A DNA stretch of 64,000 bases, taken from the NCBI RefSeq assembly GCF_002797535.1, contig NZ_PGFD01000002.1, positions 62,001 through 126,000 on the forward strand. Direction: 5' to 3'. Numbering within the stretch: the first letter of the stretch is position 1; each line of letters opens with the position of its first letter. The notes under the pieces are model-generated. The model was not told the DNA's origin. It did not search any database and saw only the letters and a program-made list of their open reading frames with translations. The stretch comes from Chryseobacterium geocarposphaerae (GTDB lineage Bacteria; Bacteroidota; Bacteroidia; Flavobacteriales; Weeksellaceae). Shown one piece after another: positions 17,035-25,721 of the stretch. The position numbers and the translations under genes are program-made.

Positions 17035-19332
17035 ATGAAAAGACCGGGAATTACTTTGTTTCTACTTCTTTTATTTTTTAGTTCAAGCATTAAAGCTCAA
17101 AAATTCGAAAAACTCTATCAATATGTTAATCCATTAATAGGAACAGAAAAAATGGGTCATACTTATCCCGGAGCAACGGCGCCTTTTGGAGCCGTTCAGC
17201 TAAGCCCGGAAACAGATACGATTTCTTACGAGTTAAACGGAAAATATAATGGTGAAGTTTATAAATATTGTGCAGGATACCGTTATGAAGACAAAACAAT
17301 TGTAGGTTTTAGTTCCACACACTTTAGCGGAACTGGACATTCTGATCTTGGAGATTTTTTGATAATGCCTACTGTTGGAAAATTACAATTAAATCCGGGA
17401 ACAGCAACTCGCCCTGAAAGTGGCTACAGGAGCAGGTTTTCACATCAAAATGAAACCGCAGAAGCTGGATATTATAAGGTAAGGCTTGATGATCACAATA
17501 TTTTAGCGGAATTAACAGCAACAACAAGAGTCGGAATTCACCGATATACTTTCCCGAAATCTGATCAGGCACATATTATTCTGGATCTGATGGCCGGAAT
17601 TTACAATTATGATGGCAAAAACGTCTGGACTTATGTTCGTGTAGAAAACGGGAATACCATTACCGGATACCGACAAACCAATGGTTGGGCGAGAACAAGA
17701 ACGGTTTATTTTGCGATGAAATTCTCAAAGCCGTTCAAGTCATACGGACAGAAAAACTATGACGGAAAACAAGTATATAATGGTTTCTGGAGAAAATTCG
17801 ATCAGACTAAAAACTTTCCGGAAATCGCAGGAAAAAACCTGAAAATGTATTTTGATTTTGATACGAATGAAAATGAAGCAATCGAAGTAAAGCTGGCAAT
17901 TTCCCCTGTGAGTCAAGTCAATGCACTTGAAAATTTGGAAAAAGAAGTTGGAAGCCTATCTTTTGATCAGATAAAAGCCCAAACTCAGGAATACTGGAAT
18001 AAGGAGTTAAATAAAATCGTCATTAAAGGTTCTGAAGCAGAGAAAACGAACTTTTATACCGCAATGTACCATACTTTTATCAATCCGACCACTTATAATG
18101 ATGTAAACGGAGAATATAAAGGATTGGACCAGAGTACTCATAAAGCAGAAAACTTCACAAATTATACAACCTTCTCTCTTTGGGATACGTATCGTGCGCT
18201 TCATCCATTTTTTAACATCATTCAGCCAAAAAGAAACGGTGATATGTTGAAATCGATGATGGCTCATTATGATCAGTTTTCAATGAAAATGCTTCCGATC
18301 TGGTCACATTATGCAAATGACAATTGGTGTATGAGCGGCTATCATAGTGTAAGTGTAGTTGCAGATGCTATTATTAAAGGGAATTATAACGGTGATGCCA
18401 AAGAAGCACTGAAAGCCTGTGTTGCAACGGCAAACAAACGAGACTATGAAGGAATCGGGCAATATATTGATCTGGGATATATTCCTGCAGAGAAAAACGG
18501 CACTTCGGTTTCCAACACACTGGAATATGCTTATGACGATTGGGCAATTGCTCAACTAGCAAAACATTTGGGCGAAACAGAAATTTACAATCAATTCATT
18601 AAGCGTTCTGAAAACTGGAAAAACAATTTTGATACAACAATTGGATTTATGCGTCCTCGTTCAGCAGACGGAAGCTTTAAGAAAGACTTTAATGCATTAA
18701 GTACTCACGGACAAGGTTTCATTGAAGGAAATTCATGGAACTACAGCTTCTTCGTTCCTCAAAATCCGGATGAGCTTATTGCTTTAATGGGTGGAAAGAA
18801 AAAATTCGCTTCAAAATTAGACGAATTGTTCACCATGCATTTACCTGACGAGTTTTTCGCTGATACGGAAGATATTACAAGAGAAGGGATTATCGGTGGA
18901 TATGTCCACGGAAATGAACCGGCACATCATGTTGCCTATCTTTACAACTGGGCAGGACAACCCTGGAAAACACAGGCGCAGGTTCGTCATATCCTGGAAA
19001 TGCAGTATAAAGCAACTCCCGATGGATTGGGAGGAAATGATGATACGGGACAAATGAGCGCTTGGTACATTTTGAGTTCGTTGGGCTTTTATCCTGTAGC
19101 TCCCGGTTCTGAAGATTATTCCATCGGAAGTCCTGCGGTGGATCACGCAGTTTTAAATCTTGAAAATGGAAAAACTTTTGAAATTGAAGCCATTGATCAA
19201 AATCCGAAAAATGTATATGTTCAGAAAGTTCTTTTAAACAGAAAAGAGATCAGGAATTTCACCTTAAAACATTCTGATATTATGAATGGCGGAAAACTGA
19301 GCTTTTATATGGGTTCCAAACCAAGAAAATAA
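17035..19332 (+). CDS. GH92-family alpha-mannosidase
   Basis: The 765-residue protein has a signal peptide (cleavage near KAQ, residue 22) and a full GH92 body. The family signature GGNDDTGQMSAWY lies at about 665-678, preceded by GNEPAHHVAYLYNW; the N-terminal NPLIGTEKMGHTYPGA is also typical. GH92 enzymes are calcium-dependent exo-acting alpha-mannosidases (mostly alpha-1,2) that trim N-glycans or mannans. It should work in the periplasm or at the surface. It follows a two-component pair, which may regulate it. No SusCD pair is adjacent, so this is not a classic PUL. Confidence 0.94.
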   Translation: MKRPGITLFLLLLFFSSSIKAQKFEKLYQYVNPLIGTEKMGHTYPGATAPFGAVQLSPETDTISYELNGKYNGEVYKYCAGYRYEDKTIVGFSSTHFSGTGHSDLGDFLIMPTVGKLQLNPGTATRPESGYRSRFSHQNETAEAGYYKVRLDDHNILAELTATTRVGIHRYTFPKSDQAHIILDLMAGIYNYDGKNVWTYVRVENGNTITGYRQTNGWARTRTVYFAMKFSKPFKSYGQKNYDGKQVYNGFWRKFDQTKNFPEIAGKNLKMYFDFDTNENEAIEVKLAISPVSQVNALENLEKEVGSLSFDQIKAQTQEYWNKELNKIVIKGSEAEKTNFYTAMYHTFINPTTYNDVNGEYKGLDQSTHKAENFTNYTTFSLWDTYRALHPFFNIIQPKRNGDMLKSMMAHYDQFSMKMLPIWSHYANDNWCMSGYHSVSVVADAIIKGNYNGDAKEALKACVATANKRDYEGIGQYIDLGYIPAEKNGTSVSNTLEYAYDDWAIAQLAKHLGETEIYNQFIKRSENWKNNFDTTIGFMRPRSADGSFKKDFNALSTHGQGFIEGNSWNYSFFVPQNPDELIALMGGKKKFASKLDELFTMHLPDEFFADTEDITREGIIGGYVHGNEPAHHVAYLYNWAGQPWKTQAQVRHILEMQYKATPDGLGGNDDTGQMSAWYILSSLGFYPVAPGSEDYSIGSPAVDHAVLNLENGKTFEIEAIDQNPKNVYVQKVLLNRKEIRNFTLKHSDIMNGGKLSFYMGSKPRK

Positions 19333-19344
19333 ATCGGCTGTTGC

Positions 19345-19500
19345 CATTCTGAATGAAGTGAAAGTGATGTGAAGAATCTTTTTTTTAGTCTCCCACGGAT
19401 TTTACAGATCTTCACAGATAATTGTGTTACAGTTTGTCATTCTGAATCTTCATCCATAATTTTATCTCTCGCAGATTTGGCCGATTACGCAGATCTTCGA
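19345..19500. repeat. Remnants of dispersed intergenic repeats
   Basis: The 278-base gap before the aldo/keto reductase holds degraded repeat units: CATTCTGAATGAAGTGAAAG near 19345, a second CATTCTGAATCTTCATCC near 19438, and CGGATTTTACAGATC and CTCGCAGATTTGGCCGATTA units at 19395 and 19474. Related CGCAGATTTT units occur at 49655-49719. The rest of this gap shows nothing else that I can identify. Confidence 0.6.
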
Positions 19501-19610
19501 CAACAATTAAGAGAAAATTCACAATCCGTAATTTGCATACGACAATCATCATTTTGCATACATCCGGTTTTTAATTTCTGCTGAATTTTGTATCAATAAA
19601 ATGTAACGAT

Positions 19611-20618
19611 ATGAAATTAAATCAGGTAAAATTAGGAAGTCAGGGATTAATCGTTCCGAATATTGGTTTGGGATGTATGGGAATGACAGGTTTTGGCGAT
19701 GCAGATATGTATGGTAAAAGTGATGAGCAGGAAGCCATTGCCACTATTCACCGTTCTTTGGAACTGGGTGGAAATTTTTTGGATACGGCAGATTTATATG
19801 GGCCTTTTAAAAATGAACAGTTGATAGCAAAAGCTATTGAAGGAAGTCGTGACCAATATATAATTGCCACAAAATTCGGTTGGGAGATTGATGACAACGA
19901 CCAGATAACCTGGAAGATCAAAGGAACTAAAGATTACGTAAAAAAATCGGTTGAACGCTCACTTAAAAATCTGAAGACAGATTACATTGATCTTTACTAT
20001 ATGCATCGTCTCGATAAAAACACGCCTGTCGAAGAAACCGTAGGAGCAATGAGCGATCTGGTAAAAGAAGGGAAAGTGGGTTATATTGGTTTATCAGAAG
20101 TATCTTCTGAAACTGTAAAGAGAGCGCACGCCGTTCACCCGGTTTCTGCGGTCCAAAGTGAATATTCTTTGTTTGAAAGGACGGCTGAAGAAAAAGGAGT
20201 GATTAAAACTTTGAATGAATTGGGAATTGGTTTTGTCGCCTATTCTCCTTTGGGAAGAGGATTTCTATCCGGGAATATTAAAACGATTGATGATTTGCCG
20301 GCCAATGATTTCAGAAGAGGAATCCCTCGTTTCCAGGAGCAATATTTCCATAAAAACATTGAGCTAGTAGAAGCCATTGAAAACCTTGCTAAAGAAAAAA
20401 ACATTACCTCATCACAATTGGCTCTGGCCTGGATCATCAGTAAAGGAATCCTACCTATCCCTGGAACAAAACGCAGAAGATATCTGGAACAGAATATTGA
20501 GGCTTCGAAAATTAAATTATCAGAGACCGAAATTCAAAAGCTTGAAAGCATTGTTCCGTTGGGAACGGATACTGGTGCTCCTTATGATGAATTCAGTATG
20601 GGATTATTGGATTATTAA
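19611..20618 (+). CDS. Aldo/keto reductase
   Basis: The 335-residue protein is a complete member of the aldo/keto reductase superfamily with the catalytic tetrad Asp58, Tyr63, Lys88 and His132 (in LDTADLYG, IATKFG and DLYYMHRLD). The C-terminal segment GILPIPGTKRRRYLEQN is the NADPH-binding signature. It should reduce aldehydes or ketones in the cytosol; the substrate is unknown. Members of this subgroup (YakC-like or AKR13) are often next to AraC regulators, as here, so the neighbour downstream is a candidate regulator. Confidence 0.93.
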   Translation: MKLNQVKLGSQGLIVPNIGLGCMGMTGFGDADMYGKSDEQEAIATIHRSLELGGNFLDTADLYGPFKNEQLIAKAIEGSRDQYIIATKFGWEIDDNDQITWKIKGTKDYVKKSVERSLKNLKTDYIDLYYMHRLDKNTPVEETVGAMSDLVKEGKVGYIGLSEVSSETVKRAHAVHPVSAVQSEYSLFERTAEEKGVIKTLNELGIGFVAYSPLGRGFLSGNIKTIDDLPANDFRRGIPRFQEQYFHKNIELVEAIENLAKEKNITSSQLALAWIISKGILPIPGTKRRRYLEQNIEASKIKLSETEIQKLESIVPLGTDTGAPYDEFSMGLLDY

Positions 20619-20644
20619 TTTGTAACTTTAACTATTTAAGATCA

Positions 20645-20677
20645 AAACCTCATAGATTTTGAAAATCTATGAGGTTT
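20645..20677. terminator. Near-perfect palindrome after the aldo/keto reductase
   Basis: Two 16-base arms (AAACCTCATAGATTTT and its complement) flank a single G. It is 27 bases past the stop and may be a terminator, though the T-run is short. It overlaps the apparent TTG start of the AraC gene. Confidence 0.65.
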
Positions 20678-21615
20678 CTATAAAAACAGCTCAAAAATTC
20701 TCTTTCAAAATTTACAGTAATGAACACTATACAATCAATTTCAGCATTTCACAAACTGCTTCTCTTCCTGAGCCAAAACATCCGATGGTAAGTGTCATCA
20801 ATCTTTCTGAAAGTGTTTTTATTGAAGATGAGGTATGGAAAGGTTTTACGAGCCGGTATTACTGTGTAGCCCTGAAACGGAATGCAACAGGAAAAATAAA
20901 ATACGGTCAGCAACATTACGATTACGATAAAGGAGTATTGAGTTTTACAGCTCCAAGCCAGGTTCAATACCTGGACTTACAAACCATGGATTGTGAAAAT
21001 ACAGGATACCTGTTGATTTTTCATGAAGATTTTCTGTTGAAACATTCTTTGGCAAAGACCATTTCTTCCTATGGTTTTTTTTCATATGCAGTAAATGAAG
21101 CATTGCATTTATCCGAAGATGAAGAAAATGATTTACTTGAGATCATGTATAAAATCGATAAAGAATGTCAACATATTGATCACCACACTCAGGAAATTAT
21201 TCTATCACAAATCGAACTGCTATTAAACTATTCAAAGAGATTTTATGAAAGACAGTTCATCACCCGCAAAAGCGGGAACCATCAACTCCTGACGAAATTT
21301 GAAATGTACCTGAATAATTATTTTGATAAAGAATCTCCCGAAAAGGGACTTTTAACAGTTCATCATCTTGCAGAAGCTATGAATCTTTCGCCGAATTATT
21401 TAAGTGATCTATTACGGATTCACACCGGACAAAACACGCAGCAGCATATTCATGAAAAGCTGATCAGTAAGGCAAAAGAAAAGCTTTCCACAACAGAGTT
21501 ATCGGTAAGTGAAATTGCTTACGAACTGGGATTTGAGCATTCACAATCGTTCAGTACTCTTTTTAAAAAGAAAACGAATATGTCTCCTTTAGAATTCAGG
21601 CAGTCGTTTAATTAA
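20659..21615 (+). CDS. AraC-family transcriptional regulator (start uncertain)
   Basis: The frame opens after a TAG at 20653 and encodes up to 318 residues. The C-terminal third (about 212-316) is an AraC helix-turn-helix pair, with LAEAMNLSPNYLSDLL and the second motif VSEIAYELGFEHSQSFSTLF. The N-terminal part is a cupin-like ligand domain. No ATG occurs before residue 43 (20785, in HPMVSVINL). Related proteins usually carry some 15-20 residues before the PEPKHP segment, so the start may be TTG at 20659 or another non-ATG codon. The TTG is inside the arm of a strong palindrome. It may control the adjacent reductase. Confidence 0.85.
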   Translation: MKIYEVSIKTAQKFSFKIYSNEHYTINFSISQTASLPEPKHPMVSVINLSESVFIEDEVWKGFTSRYYCVALKRNATGKIKYGQQHYDYDKGVLSFTAPSQVQYLDLQTMDCENTGYLLIFHEDFLLKHSLAKTISSYGFFSYAVNEALHLSEDEENDLLEIMYKIDKECQHIDHHTQEIILSQIELLLNYSKRFYERQFITRKSGNHQLLTKFEMYLNNYFDKESPEKGLLTVHHLAEAMNLSPNYLSDLLRIHTGQNTQQHIHEKLISKAKEKLSTTELSVSEIAYELGFEHSQSFSTLFKKKTNMSPLEFRQSFN

Positions 21616-21623
21616 AAAACTGT

Positions 21624-22007
21624 TTATTTTTCGAAAACATCTTCCCTTATATTTTTTTTATGTTTTCTTCCCCAATCTGAAAGTGCCATAATCACCGGCT
21701 TCAGCGTTCTGCTGTAATCAGTGGAAATGTATTCTACAACCACCGGCGTTTGCTCGGCATGTACAACTCTTTTTACAAAACCATTCAGCTCAAGATCTTT
21801 CAATTCATTAGAAAGTACCCTTGCCGAAATTCCCTGAATATTTCTTTGAAGCTCATTAAATCTTATGTTACCGCTTTCCTGCAAAACAATAATAATTTTC
21901 AGCTTCCATTTCCCACCAATCACATAGATTGCATCTTCCACTGAAGAAAGATTTTCAGAACATTTTTGAGCCGTTATGGGTTCTTCTAAAATAGCTGTAT
22001 TTTCCAT
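21624..22007 (-). CDS. HxlR-family transcriptional regulator
   Basis: The 127-residue protein is a single winged-helix HxlR domain with the IGGKWKLKII signature (about 32-41), the ISARVLSNELKDLE recognition region and a conserved-position N-terminal Cys16. In Bacillus the HxlR proteins YodB and CatR sense quinones and diamide through such a Cys, and YodB represses an azoreductase gene. Here the gene is divergent from an azoreductase, and the 110-base gap contains tandem repeats that could be its operator. I infer a redox- or quinone-responsive repressor of itself and azoR. Confidence 0.92.
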   Translation of the reverse strand: MENTAILEEPITAQKCSENLSSVEDAIYVIGGKWKLKIIIVLQESGNIRFNELQRNIQGISARVLSNELKDLELNGFVKRVVHAEQTPVVVEYISTDYSRTLKPVIMALSDWGRKHKKNIREDVFEK

Positions 22008-22034
22008 ATGTTTAGTTTTTTAAACTAACTAAAA

Positions 22035-22070
22035 GGTTACTACTAACCTTTTGTTTACTACTAACTTTTG
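22035..22070. promoter_or_regulatory. Tandem direct repeats, likely HxlR operator
   Basis: TTACTACTAACCTTTTG (22037-22053) and TTACTACTAACTTTTG (22055-22070) are direct repeats 18 bases apart. The first also forms the inverted repeat GGTTA-ctac-TAACC. They lie between the hxlR and azoR starts and overlap the expected -33 region of azoR. Confidence 0.65.
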
Positions 22071-22085
22071 ATAAGCAAATGTACA

Positions 22086-22093
22086 TAATTTTG
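22086..22093 (+). promoter_or_regulatory. Bacteroidetes -7 box for the azoreductase gene
   Basis: TAATTTTG matches TAnnTTTG and lies 24 bases before the ATG at 22118. A TTTG at 22067-22070 is 15 bases upstream, shorter than the usual spacing. Confidence 0.55.
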
Positions 22094-22117
22094 CTTTAGA
22101 AATTTTAATTAAAAACA

Positions 22118-22720
22118 ATGAAAAACATACTTCACATTATTTCAAGCCCAAGAGTTGAAATATCTGCAAGCAGAAAATTAGGAAATGCGGTCGTAAAAAG
22201 AATCCAGGAAAAATATCCGGATGCTGTTGTAAAAGAACGTGATCTGACAAAACATTTAGTCCCGGTTTTAGAAGAAAAACATATCAATACTTTCTTCTCC
22301 CCTGCTGAAAGTCATTCTCCTGAACAGGCAGAAATCAATGAATATTCAATAGGTTTGATTTCAGAATTACAGGAAGCAGATATTATCGTTATTGATTCTC
22401 CAATGTACAATTTTTCGGTTCCTACAACAATTAAAGCATATTTTGACTTCACTTCAAGAGCAGGATATACCTTTAAATATGATGAAAACGGACCAAAAGG
22501 CCTATTAAATGATAAGAAATTATACATTGCTTTCACATCCGGAAATATTTATTCGGAAGGTCCTTCTCAGATATATGATTCCAACGTGCCTTATGTCAAA
22601 AACATTTTTGGTTTCTATGGAGTGACCGATGTTAGCGTTTTCCGTGCAGAAGGTTTAGCAATTCCCGGAATTATGGAAACTTCTTTAGAAAAAGCAATTG
22701 ACAATATTACAATCGATTAA
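22118..22720 (+). CDS. azoR: FMN-dependent NADH:quinone/azo reductase
   Basis: The 200-residue protein has the flavodoxin-like fold of the AzoR/AcpD family. The FMN phosphate loop is ISSPRVEISASRKL (about 8-21), the SPMYNFSVPTTIKAYFD stretch (about 95-111) is the family hallmark that contacts FMN, and a third loop (SGNIYSEG) follows. The enzyme reduces quinones and azo compounds by two-electron transfer with NADH, protecting the cytosol from thiol-reactive quinones. It is divergent from an HxlR regulator, as in the YodB-AzoR1 pair of Bacillus. Confidence 0.93.
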   Translation: MKNILHIISSPRVEISASRKLGNAVVKRIQEKYPDAVVKERDLTKHLVPVLEEKHINTFFSPAESHSPEQAEINEYSIGLISELQEADIIVIDSPMYNFSVPTTIKAYFDFTSRAGYTFKYDENGPKGLLNDKKLYIAFTSGNIYSEGPSQIYDSNVPYVKNIFGFYGVTDVSVFRAEGLAIPGIMETSLEKAIDNITID

Positions 22721-22742
22721 TTTTTTTTTGAAAGATGTTAGA

Positions 22743-22780
22743 AAAAAAGCCTTTTCAAAAATTTGAAAAGGCTTTTTTAT
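22743..22780. terminator. Bidirectional terminator between azoR and pyrC
   Basis: AAAAGCCTTTTCAAA and TTTGAAAAGGCTTTT form a long stem with A- and T-runs on either side. It serves both convergent genes. Confidence 0.88.
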
Positions 22781-22781
22781 T

Positions 22782-24119
22782 TTAGTCCTGAACTTCAAAA
22801 AGCAAGCGCTCTCCGAATTTTTGTTCGTTTATTTCCCCGTTTTCGTAAACCAGGTTTCCATTAACAAAAGTGTGGGTCACTTTAGAATGGAAATTCATTC
22901 CTTCCAGAGGACTCCATCCACATTTATAAAGAATATTATCTTTTTCCACCGTCCAGTTTTCATTTAAATCTACCAGAACCAAATCAGCTTTATAACCTTC
23001 TCTGATGAAACCTCTCTTTTCAATTCTGAACAGAATTGCAGGATTGTGAGCCATTTTTTCAACGATTCTTTCCAAAGAAATTTTTCCGTTTCTGTAATTT
23101 TCCAGCATCACTACCAAAGAATGTTGTACCAAAGGTGCTCCCGAAGGACACTTTGTATACACATTCTGTTTCTCTTCCCAGGTGTGAGGTGCGTGATCTG
23201 TTGCGATTACATCAATTCTGTCATCCAACAATGCTTCCCAAAGCCCGTCTTTGTCCTTCTGAGTTTTTACCGCCGGATTCCATTTGATTAATCCTCCTCT
23301 GGTTTCATAATCTTCATTGATAAAAGTCAAATGATGAACACAAACTTCAGCAGTAATTTTTTTATCTTTTAAAGGAATATCATTTCGGAAAAGTTCCGTT
23401 TCAATTGCTGTTGACAAATGGAAAACGTGAAGTCTGGCTCCGGTTTTCTTTGCCAATTCAATAGCTTTTGAAGAAGATTTATAGCAGGCTTCCTCACTTC
23501 TGATCAGATGATGAAACTTCACAGGAATATCTTCACCGTATTCATCCAGATATTTTTGGGTATTGGCTCTGATCGTAGCTTCATCTTCGCAATGAACAGC
23601 AATCAGCATTTTGGTATTACTGAAAATATTCTCCAGGGTTTCCGGATTGTCAACCAGCATATTTCCTGTAGATGACCCTAGAAACAATTTGATTCCGGGA
23701 ACATTTCTGGGATTGGTTTTTAAAACTTCTTCAAGATTATCATTGGTTCCCCCCATCATAAAACCGTAATTAGCAAATGATTTTTGAGAAGCAATTTCAT
23801 ATTTATCAGCCAGCAATTCCTGAGTTACCGCATTCGGAACAGTATTCGGCTGGTCAATAAAGCTGGTCGTTCCTCCCGCAATTGCCGCCCTGGATTCACT
23901 TTCAATATCTCCTTTATGCGTCAAGCCCGGTTCACGAAAATGTACCTGATCATCAATAACTCCTGGCAAAAGATACTTTCCTGAAGCGTGAATTATCTGA
24001 TCTGCTTCTTCAGAAATATTAGAATCTATTTTAGAAATCAAATCGTTTTCGATAAGAATATCGCTTTCAATAATTTTTCCTTCGTTAACGATTTGTGCAT
24101 TTTTTATAAGAATTTTCAT
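22782..24119 (-). CDS. pyrC: Dihydroorotase
   Basis: The 445-residue amidohydrolase has the dihydroorotase signature VHFREPGLTHKGD (about 59-71), a GIKLFLGSS stretch holding the probable carboxylated lysine, His ligands in AVHCED and LHVFHLS, and the catalytic Asp in ATDHAPH. It converts carbamoyl-aspartate to dihydroorotate in pyrimidine synthesis. The first His of the usual metal motif DxHxH is Gln58 here (DDQVH). I believe this is typical of Bacteroidota dihydroorotases, but it implies a changed metal site. Allantoinase or hydantoinase is the alternative, less likely given the HFREPG motif. It is transcribed alone. Confidence 0.9.
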   Translation of the reverse strand: MKILIKNAQIVNEGKIIESDILIENDLISKIDSNISEEADQIIHASGKYLLPGVIDDQVHFREPGLTHKGDIESESRAAIAGGTTSFIDQPNTVPNAVTQELLADKYEIASQKSFANYGFMMGGTNDNLEEVLKTNPRNVPGIKLFLGSSTGNMLVDNPETLENIFSNTKMLIAVHCEDEATIRANTQKYLDEYGEDIPVKFHHLIRSEEACYKSSSKAIELAKKTGARLHVFHLSTAIETELFRNDIPLKDKKITAEVCVHHLTFINEDYETRGGLIKWNPAVKTQKDKDGLWEALLDDRIDVIATDHAPHTWEEKQNVYTKCPSGAPLVQHSLVVMLENYRNGKISLERIVEKMAHNPAILFRIEKRGFIREGYKADLVLVDLNENWTVEKDNILYKCGWSPLEGMNFHSKVTHTFVNGNLVYENGEINEQKFGERLLFEVQD

Positions 24120-24150
24120 TAGAGACTTTTATAAGATTGATTAGATTGCA

Positions 24151-24158
24151 CAAATTTA
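24151..24158 (-). promoter_or_regulatory. Bacteroidetes -7 box for pyrC
   Basis: The minus strand reads TAAATTTG, 31 bases before the start at 24119. Confidence 0.45.
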
Positions 24159-24213
24159 ATATATTCCAAAGTGATTTTTAATCATCAATCAGAAAATTGT
24201 GAATTCTAATATT

Positions 24214-24221
24214 TACATTTG
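24214..24221 (+). promoter_or_regulatory. Bacteroidetes -7 box for the flippase gene
   Basis: TACATTTG matches TAnnTTTG. It covers the TTG at 24219, which argues that translation starts at the next TTG (24240) instead. Confidence 0.45.
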
Positions 24222-24239
24222 CATTTTAAAAACTTAGAC

Positions 24240-25694
24240 TTGTATAAGAAACTATTTGGACAAACCGCTGTATATGGATTAAGCTCTGTATTGGTAAGAA
24301 TTTTTCCATTTCTGATTGCACCAATCGTAACTAAAGCTTTCGGACCTTCTGCTTCTTCACCTTTTGTAGACTGGTATTCAATTGCCGGAGTGATTACCGT
24401 TTTTCTGACGCACGGAATGGAAACTTCTTTCTTCCGTTTTGCACAGGAAGGAGATATTGATAAGAAAACCCTGATTTCAACATGTGCTTTAAGCGTTTTA
24501 GGAACCGGATTTATCTATCTTCTTTTAGGGTATGTTTTCCGACAGGATCTTGCGAATGCTTTTGAAACCCCAGACCAGGTTAATTATCTGGTAATTTTTC
24601 TTTTCATTCTATCTTTTGATGCATTCTCGACCATCCCTTCCGCTGTTTTACGACTGGAAGGAAAGCCTGTTCAATATATGCTTTCTAAAGTCATCGGATC
24701 TTTGGCTTACTATTTCCTGGTAGTTTTCTTCATTAAATGGCTCCCAAAATATCCCAATGGAATCTTCGGGTTGAAATATGACCCGGAAATTGGTGTCGGA
24801 TATGTTTTTATCGCTAACTTAGTGCAAAGTATCATCACATTGGCTATAGTAGGAAAAGAATTTGTGAACTTTAGTTTCCGTAAGTTTGATTTTAAGCTTT
24901 GGAAAAGAATCATGAATTATTCTTGGCCGGTAATGATTGCTGGTCTTGCTGGAATTATCAATCAAACCTTAGACAGACAGTTTTTGAAATATTTACTTCC
25001 TAAAGAAGAAGCCAAACATCAAATCGGAGTTTACGGAGCCGTTTATAAGATTGCTACTTTTATCACTGTATTTAGACAGGCATATCAACTGGGGATTGAA
25101 CCTTACTTTTTTTCAAGCTTTAAAGACAAAAATAATCATAAAACCTATGCCGTTTTAATGGATATTTTTGTGGTTTGTAATTGTTTAATTTATATTGGCT
25201 TGATGGTCAATCTACAGTGGATCTCAGAAAAATACCTGAAAAACCCGCTTTATTATGAAGGTATTGAAATTATTCCTTTTGTAATGCTGGGCGCTTTATT
25301 TTTAGGGATATACCTGAATCTTTCTATTTGGTATAAATTATCAGACCAGACCAGAGTAGGACTATACATCTCATTAATAGGAGCAGCTATTACAATTTTT
25401 ATCAATTTTACTTTTATTCCCAAGTATGGATATTGGGCAAGTGCTTTTGCAGCATTAATTACCTACTCAAGCATGATGATTATTTCTTACATTTGGGGAA
25501 AAATACAGTATCCTATTCATTATAACATAAAAAAGATTTCTATTTATCTTATATTATCAATTGCTATTTCTATGGTATCTTTTTATTACTTTAGAGACAA
25601 TTATTTAATAGGAAACGGGTTGTTTCTTTTATTTATAGCATTTCTTATCTATAATGAAAGAACGATGATTAATAAGATACTTAGAAGAGCATAA
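24240..25694 (+). CDS. Polysaccharide flippase-like (MATE/MOP superfamily) membrane protein
   Basis: Starting at the TTG at 24240 the protein has 484 residues, about 12-14 membrane helices and the basic loops of the polysaccharide transporter (PST/Wzx-like) family. The opening segment YKKLFGQTAVYGLSSVLVRI fits family N-termini. It probably moves a lipid-linked sugar across the inner membrane. The next gene encodes a sugar nucleotidyltransferase, supporting a surface polysaccharide role. An earlier TTG at 24219 would add seven residues but lies inside a promoter-like box. Confidence 0.85.
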   Translation: MYKKLFGQTAVYGLSSVLVRIFPFLIAPIVTKAFGPSASSPFVDWYSIAGVITVFLTHGMETSFFRFAQEGDIDKKTLISTCALSVLGTGFIYLLLGYVFRQDLANAFETPDQVNYLVIFLFILSFDAFSTIPSAVLRLEGKPVQYMLSKVIGSLAYYFLVVFFIKWLPKYPNGIFGLKYDPEIGVGYVFIANLVQSIITLAIVGKEFVNFSFRKFDFKLWKRIMNYSWPVMIAGLAGIINQTLDRQFLKYLLPKEEAKHQIGVYGAVYKIATFITVFRQAYQLGIEPYFFSSFKDKNNHKTYAVLMDIFVVCNCLIYIGLMVNLQWISEKYLKNPLYYEGIEIIPFVMLGALFLGIYLNLSIWYKLSDQTRVGLYISLIGAAITIFINFTFIPKYGYWASAFAALITYSSMMIISYIWGKIQYPIHYNIKKISIYLILSIAISMVSFYYFRDNYLIGNGLFLLFIAFLIYNERTMINKILRRA

Positions 25695-25721
25695 AATAAT
25701 AAACAAAACAGACATTCATAT

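Noticed and set aside
19369..19584. Open frame of 71 codons after GH92
   Set aside because: It lies wholly in the repeat-rich gap, its protein looks like translated repeat sequence, and it has no promoter box or family features.
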